This document shows, in pieces, positions 12,180 to 24,279 of a stretch of DNA of 64,000 bases. Made by a program: the position numbers and the translations under genes. Under the pieces are notes generated by a model. The model was given only the letters and a program-made list of their open reading frames with translations. It was not told the origin of the DNA and did not search any database. Each line of letters starts with the position of its first letter. The first letter of the stretch is position 1. This stretch comes from Fragilaria crotonensis (Eukaryota > Bacillariophyta > Fragilariophyceae > Fragilariales > Fragilariaceae), in assembly GCA_022925895.1 (NCBI GenBank), contig JAKSYS010000319.1:1-64000 (forward strand), in the 5' to 3' direction.

Positions 12180-12893
12180 TTATTTAAAACTTATTGGATC
12201 CTCCTGCGCATCAATTTCCTGATACTCCTTGTACAAATTTATTAACTCCATCTCCTCTGCTGACAGTGTCGTCTGCGAGCATTGTGAATTCACTTCCACG
12301 AGTGCAACAACAGAAGTTGAAGTACCTCCATGCAAAACATCGGCAATTCCTGCTATGGCATCAGGTGAGAAGGCTGCATTCATGTCGTCTGGATTACACA
12401 TCAATCCAAATTTGTGAAGACTATCAATTACTGTCCTCTGCTGCTCATCAGGACCCTCCTTTTCAGTTTCTGCAAAACAAACCAAGGAAGGCTAGCAAAG
12501 ATGAATGGCTTATTCAGGGTTCCTTTCCGACAAGCCCTCAATGTGAAGGGAGCCATGAACCATGATTTCATTCGTATTGACAAAATGCTGTTCTGTGGTG
12601 CTGGTCTCTTTAAAGGCTCCTGATGTGACGTCCATCATAAGATTTTTTCGATGATAATCCCTTACGACCGCGAGGAGACTGGAAACTTCTTGTTTCGGGA
12701 GTATCATCCTCCGAAAATCCTGCAACACCAATGTATTCAAAGTTTCAAGTTGGTAAGTTTGGTTGTCTACTTCTGGAGGCTCAACCAGTTCTTCGTCATT
12801 ATTTTGCATGCTGAGGATATGTTTCACTGCATTCATATTCTCATCAAGAAGATCATCACTCATACTACTTATAAATGTCCAAATACAATACAA
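12180..12893 (-). pseudogene. degenerate coding stretch, family not recognised
   Basis: Two neighbouring minus-strand open stretches (12510-12893 and 12180-12485) look like real protein remnants rather than chance. One is acidic with LDENMNAVKHILSMQNNDEE and YRKNL-type helix; the other has LSAEEMELINLYKEYQEIDA. They are in the same direction as the zinc-finger relic below them and may be parts of one eroded element. I do not recognise a family. Confidence 0.3.
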
Positions 12894-14796
12894 TATGCAG
12901 CACCTGTTCTCGTTATACAGAACTTTCCCAGTAAGAACTATTCCGGAGTGAGTTGGCTTTCCGTCAACTAAATTGTGCCTGGTGTTGATGACTGCAGATA
13001 TGGGATCACAACTTTGTCCGATTGAGACGAATCTGTGCTGATTCGATAGATACCCCTGATGAGGAGAGTGGTAAGTTCTTGACGCAGTCCAATGTGGACT
13101 CTATGCAAGATACAAAATGTCCACCACAGTACAGTGAAGATTGGAGATCAACACAGCTCCATGGTGAATGACCCCCAACCCCTTGTTTGGATTATTCCTT
13201 TGAGAATATCCTTTGAGAACTCTCTTAGAACGGAGACAATGCAAGTCATCATCCAGCCCAACATCAGTTGTGCCTGGTATGAAGGCAACTTTGGTACAAA
13301 TTTGACATACTAGTAGAAGGGACATAGCAGTTGCCGATTTCCGATTGTGGGACATGTGGGGCTTCCAGATTCCAGTAGAGGTTGCTCAAGGAATGTGGCA
13401 TCGTGAAGTGGTGCCAGCATACACTACATGTGGCAGTTGTGCTGGTGCATTGGTGCCCTTCAAATTGAGTGCATGCAGACATCTGTATCTTGCAAGGCTC
13501 ATACCACATGTGGATGAAGGAAGCATGTTTGTAACATTGGCTGGACTAAAGCACATTATAGGTGACATCTGGATCAATGTAATAGGGAGGATGATAATGA
13601 GTTCAATGAATACTGACTATACAACAACAGCTGTGACAGCGGCCTTCATTTTGTTCCTACCTTCTTGTAGAATGACAACATCAGCCATTCAACACGAATG
13701 AAAGCAATTATGTCCTTATTAGAAACCGGGGGATATTTTGTCATATTACTATTAATAAAGGAATTGTGGACCCCAGTAGGTGGGGATCCATGAAGAATGC
13801 ATTCTAAAATTGCCAGGTGAACCTTGCTCATATCACAATATTACTTACTGCCAGCCAAAGACTTTCCATTTCATGTTATAAAGCACCGTGCGGACTTCTT
13901 GACGAGCCTTTGCTACCATCACTTTCATCATCATTTCCGCTCTCATTGTTGCTTGCATGTGTGCTCGAATCAAACAGGGACTCCATCATCTGGTTGTTGA
14001 TATTGTCAATACTTCCAACATAATTGTATCCTCCTCCATCGCCTGCAGCTCCTCACAATCATCCATTGTCATAAATTCATCTGATGATAATGCTGAATGC
14101 AATGGTGGAGCGTCATGAAGGACAAGTCTTGTTTCACATTTTTGGTCGTGTGTATTGCTAAAAATTGACCCAACAGCATAATCGAAATTTTGTTGGAACC
14201 AGTAAACCCATCAAGCAGAGCCATACACAAGACTACCCCAAAGGTAGTACTGTTGGCACATTCAGTGCAATCCTTGTGGTACAGCGACCAAGCCAAGCAG
14301 ATTGAGGTGTGGAGATTGATGTTAACAAGGTGATCACCGCGTTAAATTTCCTTATCCCGCGGTTGTAAGGTTAGATTTTGTCCTCCCACTCAAGTTTGGA
14401 AGGAATAAAATTTTAAATATTTTTTGTTGAGGTTTCCTATTGGGGGTTGACCTGAGTTGATCAAATTTTGGTTTCAATTTTTCTGAATTCCCAAATCATC
14501 TTGGTGACATCAACTACGCCAGTTATGCCCATTAATAGCACCACAAGTTGAATAGTAGGCTTTAGTAATATGTGGTTGTTTGATGGACATTGCAAACTTC
14601 TCTGGAGGAGGCAGTGGCAGCCTGTATCTGCTGGCATTCCAGCTGAAAGTGATCATGATGTCACGATGTACCCTCACAATCCATCCACACAAGTACTGGC
14701 TGCCATCTTAGGGCCCTGACTGTGGTGGGTCTGAAGCAATGGCAAGGAAGGTGATATGATGCTGGGAATTCAATGGAGGCATGAGTGGCATGAGTG
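12894..14796. other. AT-rich stretch, no gene recognised
   Basis: Only short overlapping open frames. Around 13850-14100 the minus strand has an acidic Ser/Asn/Asp-rich run with MDDCEELQAMEED, reminiscent of transposase N-termini, but broken. 14330-14500 is a T-rich non-coding stretch. Confidence 0.35.
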
Positions 14797-14903
14797 CCAG
14801 GACCAGGACCAGGACCAGGACCAGGACCTGGACCTGGACCTGGACCTGGACCTGGACCAGGACCAAGAGCCAGGAGCCAGGAGCCAGGAGCCAGGAGCCA
14901 GGA
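14797..14903 (+). repeat. hexanucleotide microsatellite with three successive unit types
   Basis: A perfect or near-perfect 6-bp tandem array that changes unit along its length: CCAGGA units, then CCTGGA units, back to CCAGGA, and finally GCCAGGA-like units with an AGGAGC phase. The even phase makes long artificial open frames on both strands (DQ, RT and LV repeats), which are not genes. Confidence 0.9.
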
Positions 14904-15097
14904 GGCATGTTGTCGGATACTCTAGGGAACTCGGAGTACTATCGGTACAAGCTGTCCGTTCTGTGTCTGTCCTACCGGTAGTGCCGAGTGCAAGTACTAC
15001 AGTACAGTATATGGTACAAGCTTGCCAGAAATGAGTGCTCCATGCTCTGTCTACAAGTACCTGGTACCAGGTATGTACCCGTGCTTCGCTGGCGTCC

Positions 15098-15127
15098 TGA
15101 GTGCTGAGTGCTGAGTGCTGAGTGCTG
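15098..15127 (+). repeat. TGAGTGC heptamer array
   Basis: Four tandem copies of TGAGTGC with a partial fifth. It lies 200 bp from the hexamer array. Confidence 0.85.
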
Positions 15128-16064
15128 ACATGATAAATGCACTTGTCCAGGATGTTTTGTGCCAGGAAAGCGAGGCTGACGTGTTCGTTTCACCTTACGA
15201 CACATATACACATATATATTTCTCAAGAATACACATATATTGCTTAGCTTGATACTCCGTTTTTTGTAAAAAATTCGATATTTGCAACGCCTATAAAAGT
15301 AGCTATGCGTTAAACACACAACACACAGCACGCAATGAAATTGGTGTTTGTCCCAATTCTTATAAGTACATACTCATATGTGTATATATGCATTAATTAA
15401 TTTATTCTCATGTTTCGTGCTTGTATTTAAGGATGGCTTGTGTAACTCTGAATTAATTCACAATCCAAAAAATCTGTATATACGTGGTAATTGTATATAA
15501 GAATAAACATGTGTAGCTTAGCTGTTGAGCAGCGGTACGAGCGCTCAGAGCATGGTTTTCTTGCGAAAATTTGATATTGAAAAATCTTCTAGATTATTTT
15601 ATATTTCAGGCGAAGGCTTTGATTGTATTTTTTATTCACCGTAAATCTACTGACTATACAAGTTTTTTGACGATCGAATATCTGGAAGTGTTAACAAAGT
15701 GCAGACTCCGTTTTTGCGGGAACAGCGAAATCTTAAACTATTCTCGGAGTACTTGTACTACGATACATGCGTTCTAATTTCTAGACATCGAGAACCGAGA
15801 CCCAGTGAAGCCCAGGAAAGAAAAGGTACAGCATGCAGCAAACGGGTCGATCTCACCTCAAGCACAGAGTCTGCAAAGACTTATGATTTCTGAATCGTTG
15901 AGCCTACGAGCAAAACTCATCAGTCTCTATACAGGAAACAGGGTACTAGTAGAGTATTCATAATCTGCGGAGCATATATAACAGTCACTTTGCCAATAGA
16001 TTTGTTGCCTTGCATCACGCAAACCAGTTAACCACAAAGCGGAGCAATATCTCAGTTAAGGCGT
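15128..16064. other. intergenic, no gene seen
   Basis: AT-rich with TATA/CATATA runs at 15200-15500. No supported gene or RNA. Confidence 0.4.
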
Positions 16065-16478
16065 TCAAGCAAGGGCCACAACGACACCGACAACGGCGGC
16101 AACGCACACTCCCATACGAGAGGCGTCCGAGGCAGGCTTTTTGCTGGTTTTCTCACTTGGCACCGGCGATGGGGCGTCTGATGGAGCATCGGATGGCGTG
16201 ATAGACGGCGTTACCGCCTCCTGTGCCATTCGCTCTGTGATCACTGGCGCACATTCACAGACGGTGATAAGATTTGCAATGTGAGGGCACTGCTCTTCTG
16301 GGATCAAACCAGTAAGACCAGCAGTCTCGACTCCAGCGCATGTGAGAGCAGGCTGTCCTGGGTAGTCAAAGATAGCCTCTGGAGCCGACACCATCAAGCC
16401 CTCACCGCACACATTGCACACAACATGGGCAGCGGCAGAAGAAAAGAGAGAAGCGAGAACAATACTGCGGAGCATCAT
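16065..16478 (-). CDS. short Cys-rich secreted protein, likely GPI-anchored
   Basis: Predicted 137 residues from the ATG at 16478. An upstream in-frame ATG at 16595 would bury the leader, so I prefer the inner start. Residues 1-17 (MMLRSIVLASLFSSAAA) are a clear signal peptide. Residues 20-77 are one Cys-rich module: C-x2-CGEG, a run to QPALTCAGVETAGLTGLIP, then QCPHIANLITVCECAP. Residues 86-122 form a Thr/Ser/Pro/Asp linker with DAPSDAPSPVPS. The last 16 residues (MGVCVAAVVGVVVALA) are hydrophobic and end the protein, as in GPI-anchored precursors. The same module is in the 4126-5053 gene. Function unknown; surface location is inferred from the two hydrophobic ends. Confidence 0.8.
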   Translation of the reverse strand: MMLRSIVLASLFSSAAAHVVCNVCGEGLMVSAPEAIFDYPGQPALTCAGVETAGLTGLIPEEQCPHIANLITVCECAPVITERMAQEAVTPSITPSDAPSDAPSPVPSEKTSKKPASDASRMGVCVAAVVGVVVALA

Positions 16479-16954
16479 CCTGTATGAAAGTTCCGGAGGG
16501 TATCGATTGTGAGTTGAAAAACAGAGTGGGCAGCTGGAGTGCAACAAGTGAACAGGGGCCGGGTGCAAAATCCAAGCCGATTCGAGCCTTCTCATTGGTT
16601 AGTTTCCTTTCAAACCAAAAGCAACGTGGATCTCACGTAGGAATTGGAACAAGAATTCATCCTATGTCATATAAAATCCAAATGAGAATGGTTTTTTAGT
16701 ATGCAAAGCACATGTATGACATACATCACACGAACACACACACAACGCATGGGAACCCACATACGTAAGGAGTTTTTCAAGCACTTTGTAACGAGCATAT
16801 GGCATATGTAATACTTGTACTCGTACGACATATAGAGTGCATGGCATATTATCAATTGCATACATTTAGTACAAGTACCGGTACCAGGTACTTGTACCGG
16901 ATATAGAGAGTGACCTCTATGCATACTCAGAGTGCCAAGTGCCAACACAAAAGC
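16479..16954. other. upstream region of the Cys-rich gene
   Basis: Likely promoter of the gene at 16065-16478 in its proximal part. 16690-16870 is rich in CATATG/GACATA words. No gene seen. Confidence 0.35.
16871..16900. repeat. GTAC-rich imperfect palindrome
   Basis: acaagtaccggtaccaggta followed by cttgtaccgg folds back on itself. Its minus strand holds the 13-mer ACAAGTACCTGGT, found three more times in the window (15053, 32045, 57933), always outside genes. Confidence 0.6.
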
Positions 16955-17069
16955 ACGGAAATTCCACCGAATTGGTATTATGTACGGGGGGTTACTGGGG
17001 TCCCAGTGGAAATTTACTGTACTGTAATTTCGGCGTGGGTATAAAATAGAGGTAATTTTGTTGCACAAG
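16955..17069 (+). repeat. 115-bp repeat X, left copy
   Basis: Matches 25601-25714 in inverted orientation over its whole length with scattered differences. It contains TGTACGGGGGGTTAC and ends GTTGCACAAG, directly against the left LTR of the copia-type element, so the retroelement seems to have inserted at the edge of an older X copy. Confidence 0.75.
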
Positions 17070-17072
17070 AGT

Positions 17073-17431
17073 TGAAACTGACAACGAGAGACGCTTTGTA
17101 CCGTTGTCGCTCGGACTGTCTCATTCCTACTGTATGGTCATTCATGTGAATCTGAAGGTGCAATCATCTAAACGTTCGCGGTACACTTAGCTATCTTACC
17201 AAGACTACCAAGATATGGTTGATGCAATCAACTTGATCAACCAATTGGCTCAATTCAATTTGTAATGATTGACCTGAAGCCCAGTGTCAGCTTGACACTG
17301 GTCTTGATCTGTGCTCAGTTTGGATGTTGCAAATTAGCTTATAACTTTAGGATCTATTATTTGTGGAAGCTATCGCACTTACTGTTAGTGTCGTGAATTC
17401 TACGAATACATACTGTGCTCTAAAGTACTGT
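17073..17431 (+). repeat. left LTR of copia-type element
   Basis: Begins TGAAACTGACAACGAGAG and ends at AAAGTACTGT. It pairs with 23922-24279 at about 97.5% identity by eye. The canonical closing CA is not obvious in either copy. Confidence 0.9.
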
Positions 17432-17433
17432 TC

Positions 17434-17462
17434 AGGTATACTTGTACCTACGATATAGAGTG
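17434..17462 (+). repeat. 29-bp direct repeat, left copy
   Basis: aggtatacttgtacctacga plus nine more bases is repeated exactly at 25727-25755. This copy sits just inside the left LTR, where a primer-binding site would be expected. The other lies outside the element next to repeat X. Confidence 0.8.
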
Positions 17463-17677
17463 CGCCTCCGGCCGTGACTCTTAAGTGGTTATTTTGCCCA
17501 ATTATAAGGCTAACACCCTCACGCTTCCTTCGTAAAGGCAAGCCAGTTCCTTTACCAAAGGAGACTAACTAGTTATCCAAGTTGCTCCGCAACCTTTCGC
17601 TGCAGCCCCGTTAAAGTCAACTCCGTTCGACTCTCAGACTACCACTCCGTGCTAGTACCAAGAACTCCCAGTTCAAG

Positions 17678-18900
17678 ATGGATACTCCTGAATCCGAGCC
17701 CTTTGTTGTCGTGCCTCCGGCCCCAACACCTTCCGACCCCGTCGGCCCCACTGTTGTCAGACCTGACAAGCCCACTATGGGCAACATCGTTTCCCTTTCC
17801 AAGGACGACTGGTCCGCATGGACCGGTGGCAAACCAGCCTCCGGCTGGATGTGCCTGGACGCGACCGCCTCCGACGAGCTCACGTCCCCCAACCAGCTCC
17901 GACCCGTGCATGCCTCTGCCTCCCAAAAGGGGTACAACTACCGTCGTACTGGCATGACTACCCAGTTTACTCCTACCGCCAGTCTTGTCGACTTCCAGAA
18001 CGCAGTTTGGGAGCATTTGACCGATTGCGGCATGGACACCATTGCCTACTTGCCTGACCCAGAGGACTCATTGATGATGACCAACGTGGTCAAGAGCCAC
18101 TCCAGATACACCGTTCAAACCGCAAAGACTCTCGGTGCTCCGCAACTCCTTCTTTACGACAAGTATGACAAAAACAACGATCGCGCCGCTGTCAAGTTCC
18201 TCCTATCTTCCTTGACTCCAGCTCTCATGAGCAAGATCAAGGAGAAGACTGAAGACGCCGATCCTTTCCTGTCATCTGGTTGCAGCTTATCAAAACCATC
18301 CAGTCGACCTCCATCGAGCGTTTTGAAGATTTGAAAGCTGCAATCAAGGGTCGCCACCCATCCCAGTACTCCGGCGAAAACCTGGAGAGCCTCGCAGCAG
18401 ATTTCAGGAAGGACGCACGTGAGCTGTCGACCGCTGGTCAATACGACCACAATTTGACTCTCACCATGCTCAAGACCTTTCTCCTTGCTGGAGGTGGCGG
18501 AAACGAAGACTATCGTTTTCCACTCCGTTCGTTGAAACAGAAGCTGGATAAGGCGCTCCTCGACATCGGGTACAAAGAGAAGTCGGAGCACAGGCTCACA
18601 TGGTGTCGCAAGGTTTGACGTATCAAGACATTTGCCGCGAAGCCGAAGATGCTTATCGCACGCAATTCGACAGAAAGGAATGGCCCCCAGCCAGTTCTGC
18701 GCCAGACCTACGTGCACCGTCATCCACGTTTGGCAATATGGCAAGCGCCACCGAGACGGCGCCGATCACCCGAGCTGAGGTCATGACCTTGACCCAATCG
18801 CAGTCCTCAGGACAGCCTCAAGTGAAGAAGGGCAATTGCCACAAGTGTGGAAAGGCGGGCCATTGGGCGAACAGGTGTCCGGAGAACCTAAACGGAAACC
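17678..18900 (+). pseudogene. gag-like region of copia-type element
   Basis: Region with gag-type composition ending in a CCHC knuckle (CHKCGKAGHWANRC). Part of the broken element described at 17073-24279; coordinates are approximate domain limits. Confidence 0.8.
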
Positions 18901-19999
18901 GTCAAGGCTCCACTCGCAACGGGAATCAACGAGGTAAAACTCGGACCAACAAACATCAGTCCTGGCGAACTCTTCCACCACCGCCAGGAACCGCCAATGC
19001 AAAGAAAGTCAAGGACAAGACCTTCACCTGGTGTGAGAAGTGTCGCCGCTGGACCACAACTCATACCACTGCTACGCACACAGGAGGTCAACGCAACTTC
19101 TTTGCTGCTACTGAGGCGCCACAGGCAAATCTTAGTACGCTTGCCCCTGACCCCTCCGTTTGGATCCTTGACCTCGACTTCGATTCCTTGCCAACACCAA
19201 CTTCCTTCACAGGAACCATGCTCGCCTTCTTTACTTCCAAGGCGTCCCTGCTCCTTCTCGCCTCCGTTATTATCTGCCATCTTCTGCCCGGACTTGCCAA
19301 CGCTACTACCACTTGGATCATGCGAATTCCTTGGTCCACTGTCGCTGACAGGCCAGTCCAAGAATTAACAACACTACTCCAGAAGAATCCTACGTTAATC
19401 TTGGCTCCTATCTTATGGGTTGTTCTCCTGACTTATCCTTCCTGGCACCAACGCATCGTCATCACTGACTATGCAGCACGTCGCAAGCAGACGAATGTTC
19501 CGTGGACACGTCAGCAGCGTCGTCGATTCTCCAAGATGCTACGTACTTCCATGGCGACTCACGACAACGACCTGGGCATTCGCGTCAACAAGCTACATCG
19601 CTCCTACCCCCTTCGCCTTCGCAAGAGTCAGTACGTGCGCCAGAAGGCTCCATCGCTCGACGAGCAGGAACGGCTTTGCCTCCTTCGCCAGCTTCATGTT
19701 CGCGTCCTTGCCCTTGAGCGAGACACTTTGCGCCTCGCTCGCAAGAAATCTCAGCCCCTCGCGACAGGAACGGTCCAAAAGGGAGGACGACAGCACAACG
19801 GGCGACGCAAATCGGTTTCTCGACAGCCCCCTCGCGCGCCTACATATTGTCCAGTCCCTGCCGCAGGCTCTCGTTTTCCAGCAAGTGCCGAACCCTGGAC
19901 CGGGCGCCAACGCAATATCGCCCAACGACTTGCAACACACGTCCATCTTGCGTGCGCCACCACTCTCCGAATGGCACTCCAAGCACCAGCACGTATGCG

Positions 20000-22900
20000 C
20001 AACTCCCTGGGACCAACGGCCAACACAAGCCCAATCATCTGGGACTCTGGCGCCAGCATTTCCATTTCACCGGACCCAGAAGATTTCAATGGCACTCTTG
20101 CTCCTCCTGGCACGATCACTCGCCTCAAAGGCATCGCCAGAGGGCTCCAGATAAAGGGACAAGGCGAGGTCACATGGGCCATCCACGACACGGAAGGGAA
20201 CCTGCGTATGATCAAGGTCCCCGCCTTCTACGTCCCTAACATAAAGGTCAGACTCCTTTCGACCACGAGTCTGTTGCAAGTCTACGACAGCGAAACCATC
20301 AAGGTCGAAGCACATAGGCTTACCCTGAGTGGAATCGCAGGCGACGTTTCAAGAGGACCAGTGGTCGCGTTGGTCAACCCACAAAACAACCTCCCAACAT
20401 CTGAGGCATACAGTGCAAACGACCCATTCAAGGCCGCCGACGCCCTCGTCGCCACAATATCTGAGGTTCACGACGCCAATCACAACCTCACCGAAGCTGA
20501 AAAGGAACTCCTTCGGTGGCACTACCGATTTGGACACATCGGCTTCAAAAAGATTCAATTTCTCTTGAGAACTGGGGTCCTCACCCAAACAGAAGCAAGC
20601 CGCCGACTCCATGCCGCAGCCTGCAAGGTGGCCAATCATCCAAAATGCGCTGCTTGCCAATACGGCAAGCAACATCGTCGACCCATACCCGGCACAACAC
20701 CAACGTCCGTCATCCGCGATCGAGCCCATGCTCTCAAAACGGATAACTTACACCCTGGACAACGTGTCTCAGTCGACCACTTTGTGTGCAGCACAAAAGG
20801 AAGACTGATTACATCCGCCGGCAAGACAAAGTCCAATGACATGTACACAGGCGGTTGTATCTTCGTGGATCATGCCTCCGGATACATCCACGTCGAAATG
20901 CAAGTCAACCTCAACTCACATGAGACACTCAAGGCCAAAGAACGATTCGAGCAATTGTGTCGCAGTCATGGTATCGTTCCTCAAGAATTTCTCGCCGATA
21001 ACTCCAAGGTTTTCACCTCCTCCGAGTTCAGCGAGAACTTGGCAACATTCAAACAAGTCATGAATTTTGCAGGAGTCGGGGCACATCATCACAACGGCGT
21101 TGCCGAAAGAAATATACGCACCATTATGGCCATCGCCAGGACAATGATGCTGCACTCGGCCATCCATTGGCCATCGGTCGCCGACGCAACGTTGTGGCCC
21201 CTGGCGGTCAGTCACGCTGTCTTCCTTGTCAACCACATCCCAGATCCGAGAACTGGACTCAGCCCAACCGACATCTTCACCAAAACAAGATGGGAACAAA
21301 AGAAACTGAACAACTTACATGTTTGGGGGTGTCCAGTGTATGTCTTGGACAAGATGATCTCGGATGGTAAAAAGATTCTGAGGTGGACGCCACGTTCGAC
21401 AAGGACGATCAACATGGGGTTTTCGCCCAAGCATTCAATTTCGGTTCCGATGGTGCTCAACCCACAGACTGGATACATAACGCCACAATTTCATGTGGTG
21501 TTCGACGATTGGTTCGCTACTGTCCCAGCCTCAGTCGACGACCAGCCGAACTTCAACGCCGAATGTTGGAAGAGAATGTTCCGAGACTCGACGTATCAAT
21601 ATATTTTGGACGACGAGGATGAAGAAAGGTTGATTGTCGAAACTGACGAATTCGAGCAAGCTCAAGACGTCCTCATGCAACAGCAGCGCGTTGCAAACGC
21701 AATGCAGGAGGCTGCACCTCCACAAGCTCTACCGGTGCCTCCACCTCCTGTGAGGACTCCACAGACGCCAACGACGCCGCCGCCAATTGATACCAATCAA
21801 ACACCAGGCCTCCCATCCCCGTTGTTGACTCCAAGGGAGAACCCGTTGCCGACTCCAAGGGAGAGCCCGTCGTTGACTCCAAGAGAGAGCACACCATCTA
21901 CGACGCCCGAGAACCCAGCTCCGAATCCAATCCAACTCACGCCTCCGAGGCAACTGTTCCAAGCGCCGCCGACTCCACAACACATTGTACAAGCACCTGC
22001 AACAACAAGAGAGGTCAGTGCACAGCAGCAGGAACAACCAAAGCAACAAGACATACCACTTCGCCGCTCCAGTCGCCAGAGGAATGCGCCGAAGCGCCTT
22101 GGGTATGACGGTCAGCAAGGAAGAGGTTACTTCGCCCACTTGGACGGCCTCGACTTCTACTGGCACAACTACGAGGCACTTGAGGACGCTGCATCTACGA
22201 CAGCATACTCATACAAGGCAAGTTCAAGTGATCCAGACACACTGAGCTTCGACGAAGCAATGCGCGACGTTGGGAACGTCCAACGATGGATGGAAGCCGC
22301 TGGTGTCGAAATTGCAGCTTTGGAGAAAAATGGGACTTGGATCGAAGTGCCAATCCAGGAAGCAACAACCAGAATCCTTCCAGGCACATGGGTTTTCAAG
22401 CGTAAACGCACGCCTGACGGTGTCATACTCAAGTACAAGGCACGTTACTGTGAACGAGGAGATTTACAGGAAACCGTTGAAGATACCTTTGCGCCGGTTG
22501 TTGCTTGGGGTACTGTACGTCTCTTCCTCGTACTGTCCATTACTCTACGGTGGAGAACATGTACCATCGACTTCAGTAATGCTTTTGTGCAGGCTACGCT
22601 CAACGACCCCGTATGGATTCACCTCCCACGCGGTTTTCAAGCGCAACGTGGACCGAATACTTGTCTGCGTTTGATCTGTACGGTCTCAGTGTCGCACCGC
22701 GACTGTGGTACGAGCACTTGTCTGAAGCGCTACGTGAGGACGGATTCCTACCGTGCTCTAACGACCAGTGTCTACTGTACAAGGATACTATCCTTATCGT
22801 GATCTACGTTGACGATGTTGGAATCGCCTTCTCTAATCAGGCAGATCTGGACAAGTTATTTGACACCCTCACCAAGAAAGGTTTCACTTTTACTAAGGAA

Positions 22901-23809
22901 GGCACCTTTGAAGCTTTTCTGGGCATCAAGTTTGAGAGGGATCCGGAAAAAGGCACCTTGACGCTCACACAAAAAGGGCTAATTCAGAAGATCAAGGAAG
23001 CCACCAACATGAGCGACAGTAACGGCAATTGGACTCCAGCGAGCCAAGTGGCCCTTGGCATTGACCCCGACGGACCAGCGATGCAGGAGACATGGAGCTA
23101 TTGCTCCATTGTCGGCATGCTGCTCTACCTCTCGACAAACACGAGACCGGACATATCCTTCGCCGTCAGCCAAGTCGCCAGATTCTCGCACAATCCCAAG
23201 AAAAGCCATGCCTCTGCTGTTAAGAGCATCGTCCGGTACCTCAACCCTCAACAGAACAAGCGATAAAGGAATGATCATCAAGCCAACTGGCGATTTGGCG
23301 ATGGACTGCTATGTCGACGCCGATTTCGCCGGTCTCCATGGTCGCGATCCCGATCGCTCGCCAAGCGCCGCAAAGTCTCGGACAGGATACATCATTACAC
23401 TTGGCGGATGTCCCATTATTTGGAAGTCCCACTTGCAATCAGAGGTCACGCTTTCCACTCTTGAAGCTGAGTATTCAGCTCTCAGTTCGGCCATGCGCAC
23501 CCTTCTCCCCTTCGCGCCATGCTCATCGAAATCATTGCGGGCGTCAGGTTGCCACGCACATTCGAGGCGACCATCCGATGCCGCGTCTTTGAGGATAACA
23601 ATGGTGCTCTTCTGTTGGCTACGAATCAACGTATCACTAACCGCACCAAATACTTCTTGGTGAAGTGGCATTTCTTTTGGGCGCATGTCCGTGACGGAAC
23701 GATCGTCATCGTGAAGGTCGACACTCTGGAACAGTGGGCCGATTATTTGACAAAAGGCCTCAATCGCGAAAGTTTCGAGCGTGTCTGCAAACTTGTCCAA
23801 GGGTGGTGA
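20000..23809 (+). pseudogene. pol region of copia-type element (protease, integrase, RT, RNase H)
   Basis: Recognisable copia domains in order: protease-type motif IWDSGASISIS, integrase pieces RVSVDHFVCSTKGR, FLADNSKVFTS and HHNGVAERNIRTI, RT with VIYVDDVGIAF, and RNase H with STLEAEYSALSSAMR. Between the zinc knuckle and the protease (about 19.1-19.9 kb) there are two hydrophobic stretches and a basic region not usual in copia elements. Limits approximate; fossil. Confidence 0.85.
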
Positions 23810-23921
23810 TGCCATCAACCCTAACCCTGTGATCCTTACTCAGAACTGTAACCCTCGTCTTGAGTTCGTATGCATTTTACTTACATTTATATCTTCAGCA
23901 TTCATGAATGAAAGGGAGAGT

Positions 23922-24279
23922 TGAAACTGACAACGGGAGACGCTTGTACCGTTGTTGCTCGGACTGTCTCATTCCTACTGTATGGTCATTCATGTGAATC
24001 TGAAGGTGCAATCATCTAAACATTCGCGGTACACTTAGCTATCTTACCAAGACTACCAAGATATGGTTGATGCAATCAACTTGATCAACCAATTGGCTCA
24101 ATTCAATTTCTGATGATTGACCTGAAGCCCAGTGTGAGCTTGACACTGGTCTTGATCTGTGCTCAGTTTGGATGTTGCAAATTAGCTTATAACTTTAGGA
24201 TCTATTATTTGTGGAAGCTATTGCACTTACTGTTAGTGTCGTGAATTCTACGAATACAGACTGTGCTCTAAAGTACTGT
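23922..24279 (+). repeat. right LTR of copia-type element
   Basis: Follows a purine tract (AAAGGGAGAG). Same boundaries as the left LTR. Confidence 0.9.

Larger units (their letters stand above)
17073..24279 (+). mobile_element. Ty1/copia-type LTR retroelement, broken
   Basis: A fossil copia-type element with both LTRs, about 7.2 kb. Parts in order: left LTR, 5' leader, gag-like region (about 17.7-18.8 kb), CCHC zinc knuckle (CHKCGKAGHWANRC, about 18.84 kb), protease-type DSGAS motif (about 20.05 kb), integrase (20.5-21.5 kb), Pro/Thr-rich linker, reverse transcriptase (22.3-23.2 kb), RNase H (23.3-23.8 kb), purine tract, right LTR. The integrase-before-RT order is diagnostic for copia. It looks broken, with roughly four or five breaks. 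The LTRs differ at about 9 of 358 positions by eye, so it is fairly young. No clear target duplication was seen. Confidence 0.9.

Noticed and set aside
14756-15034. Proteins rich in DQ, RT or LV repeats
   Set aside because: They are the three readings of a hexamer microsatellite.
15511-15550. tRNA-like segment (GTAGCTTAGCTGTTGAGCAG)
   Set aside because: Resembles the D-arm and B-box start of a tRNA but no anticodon or T arm follows.
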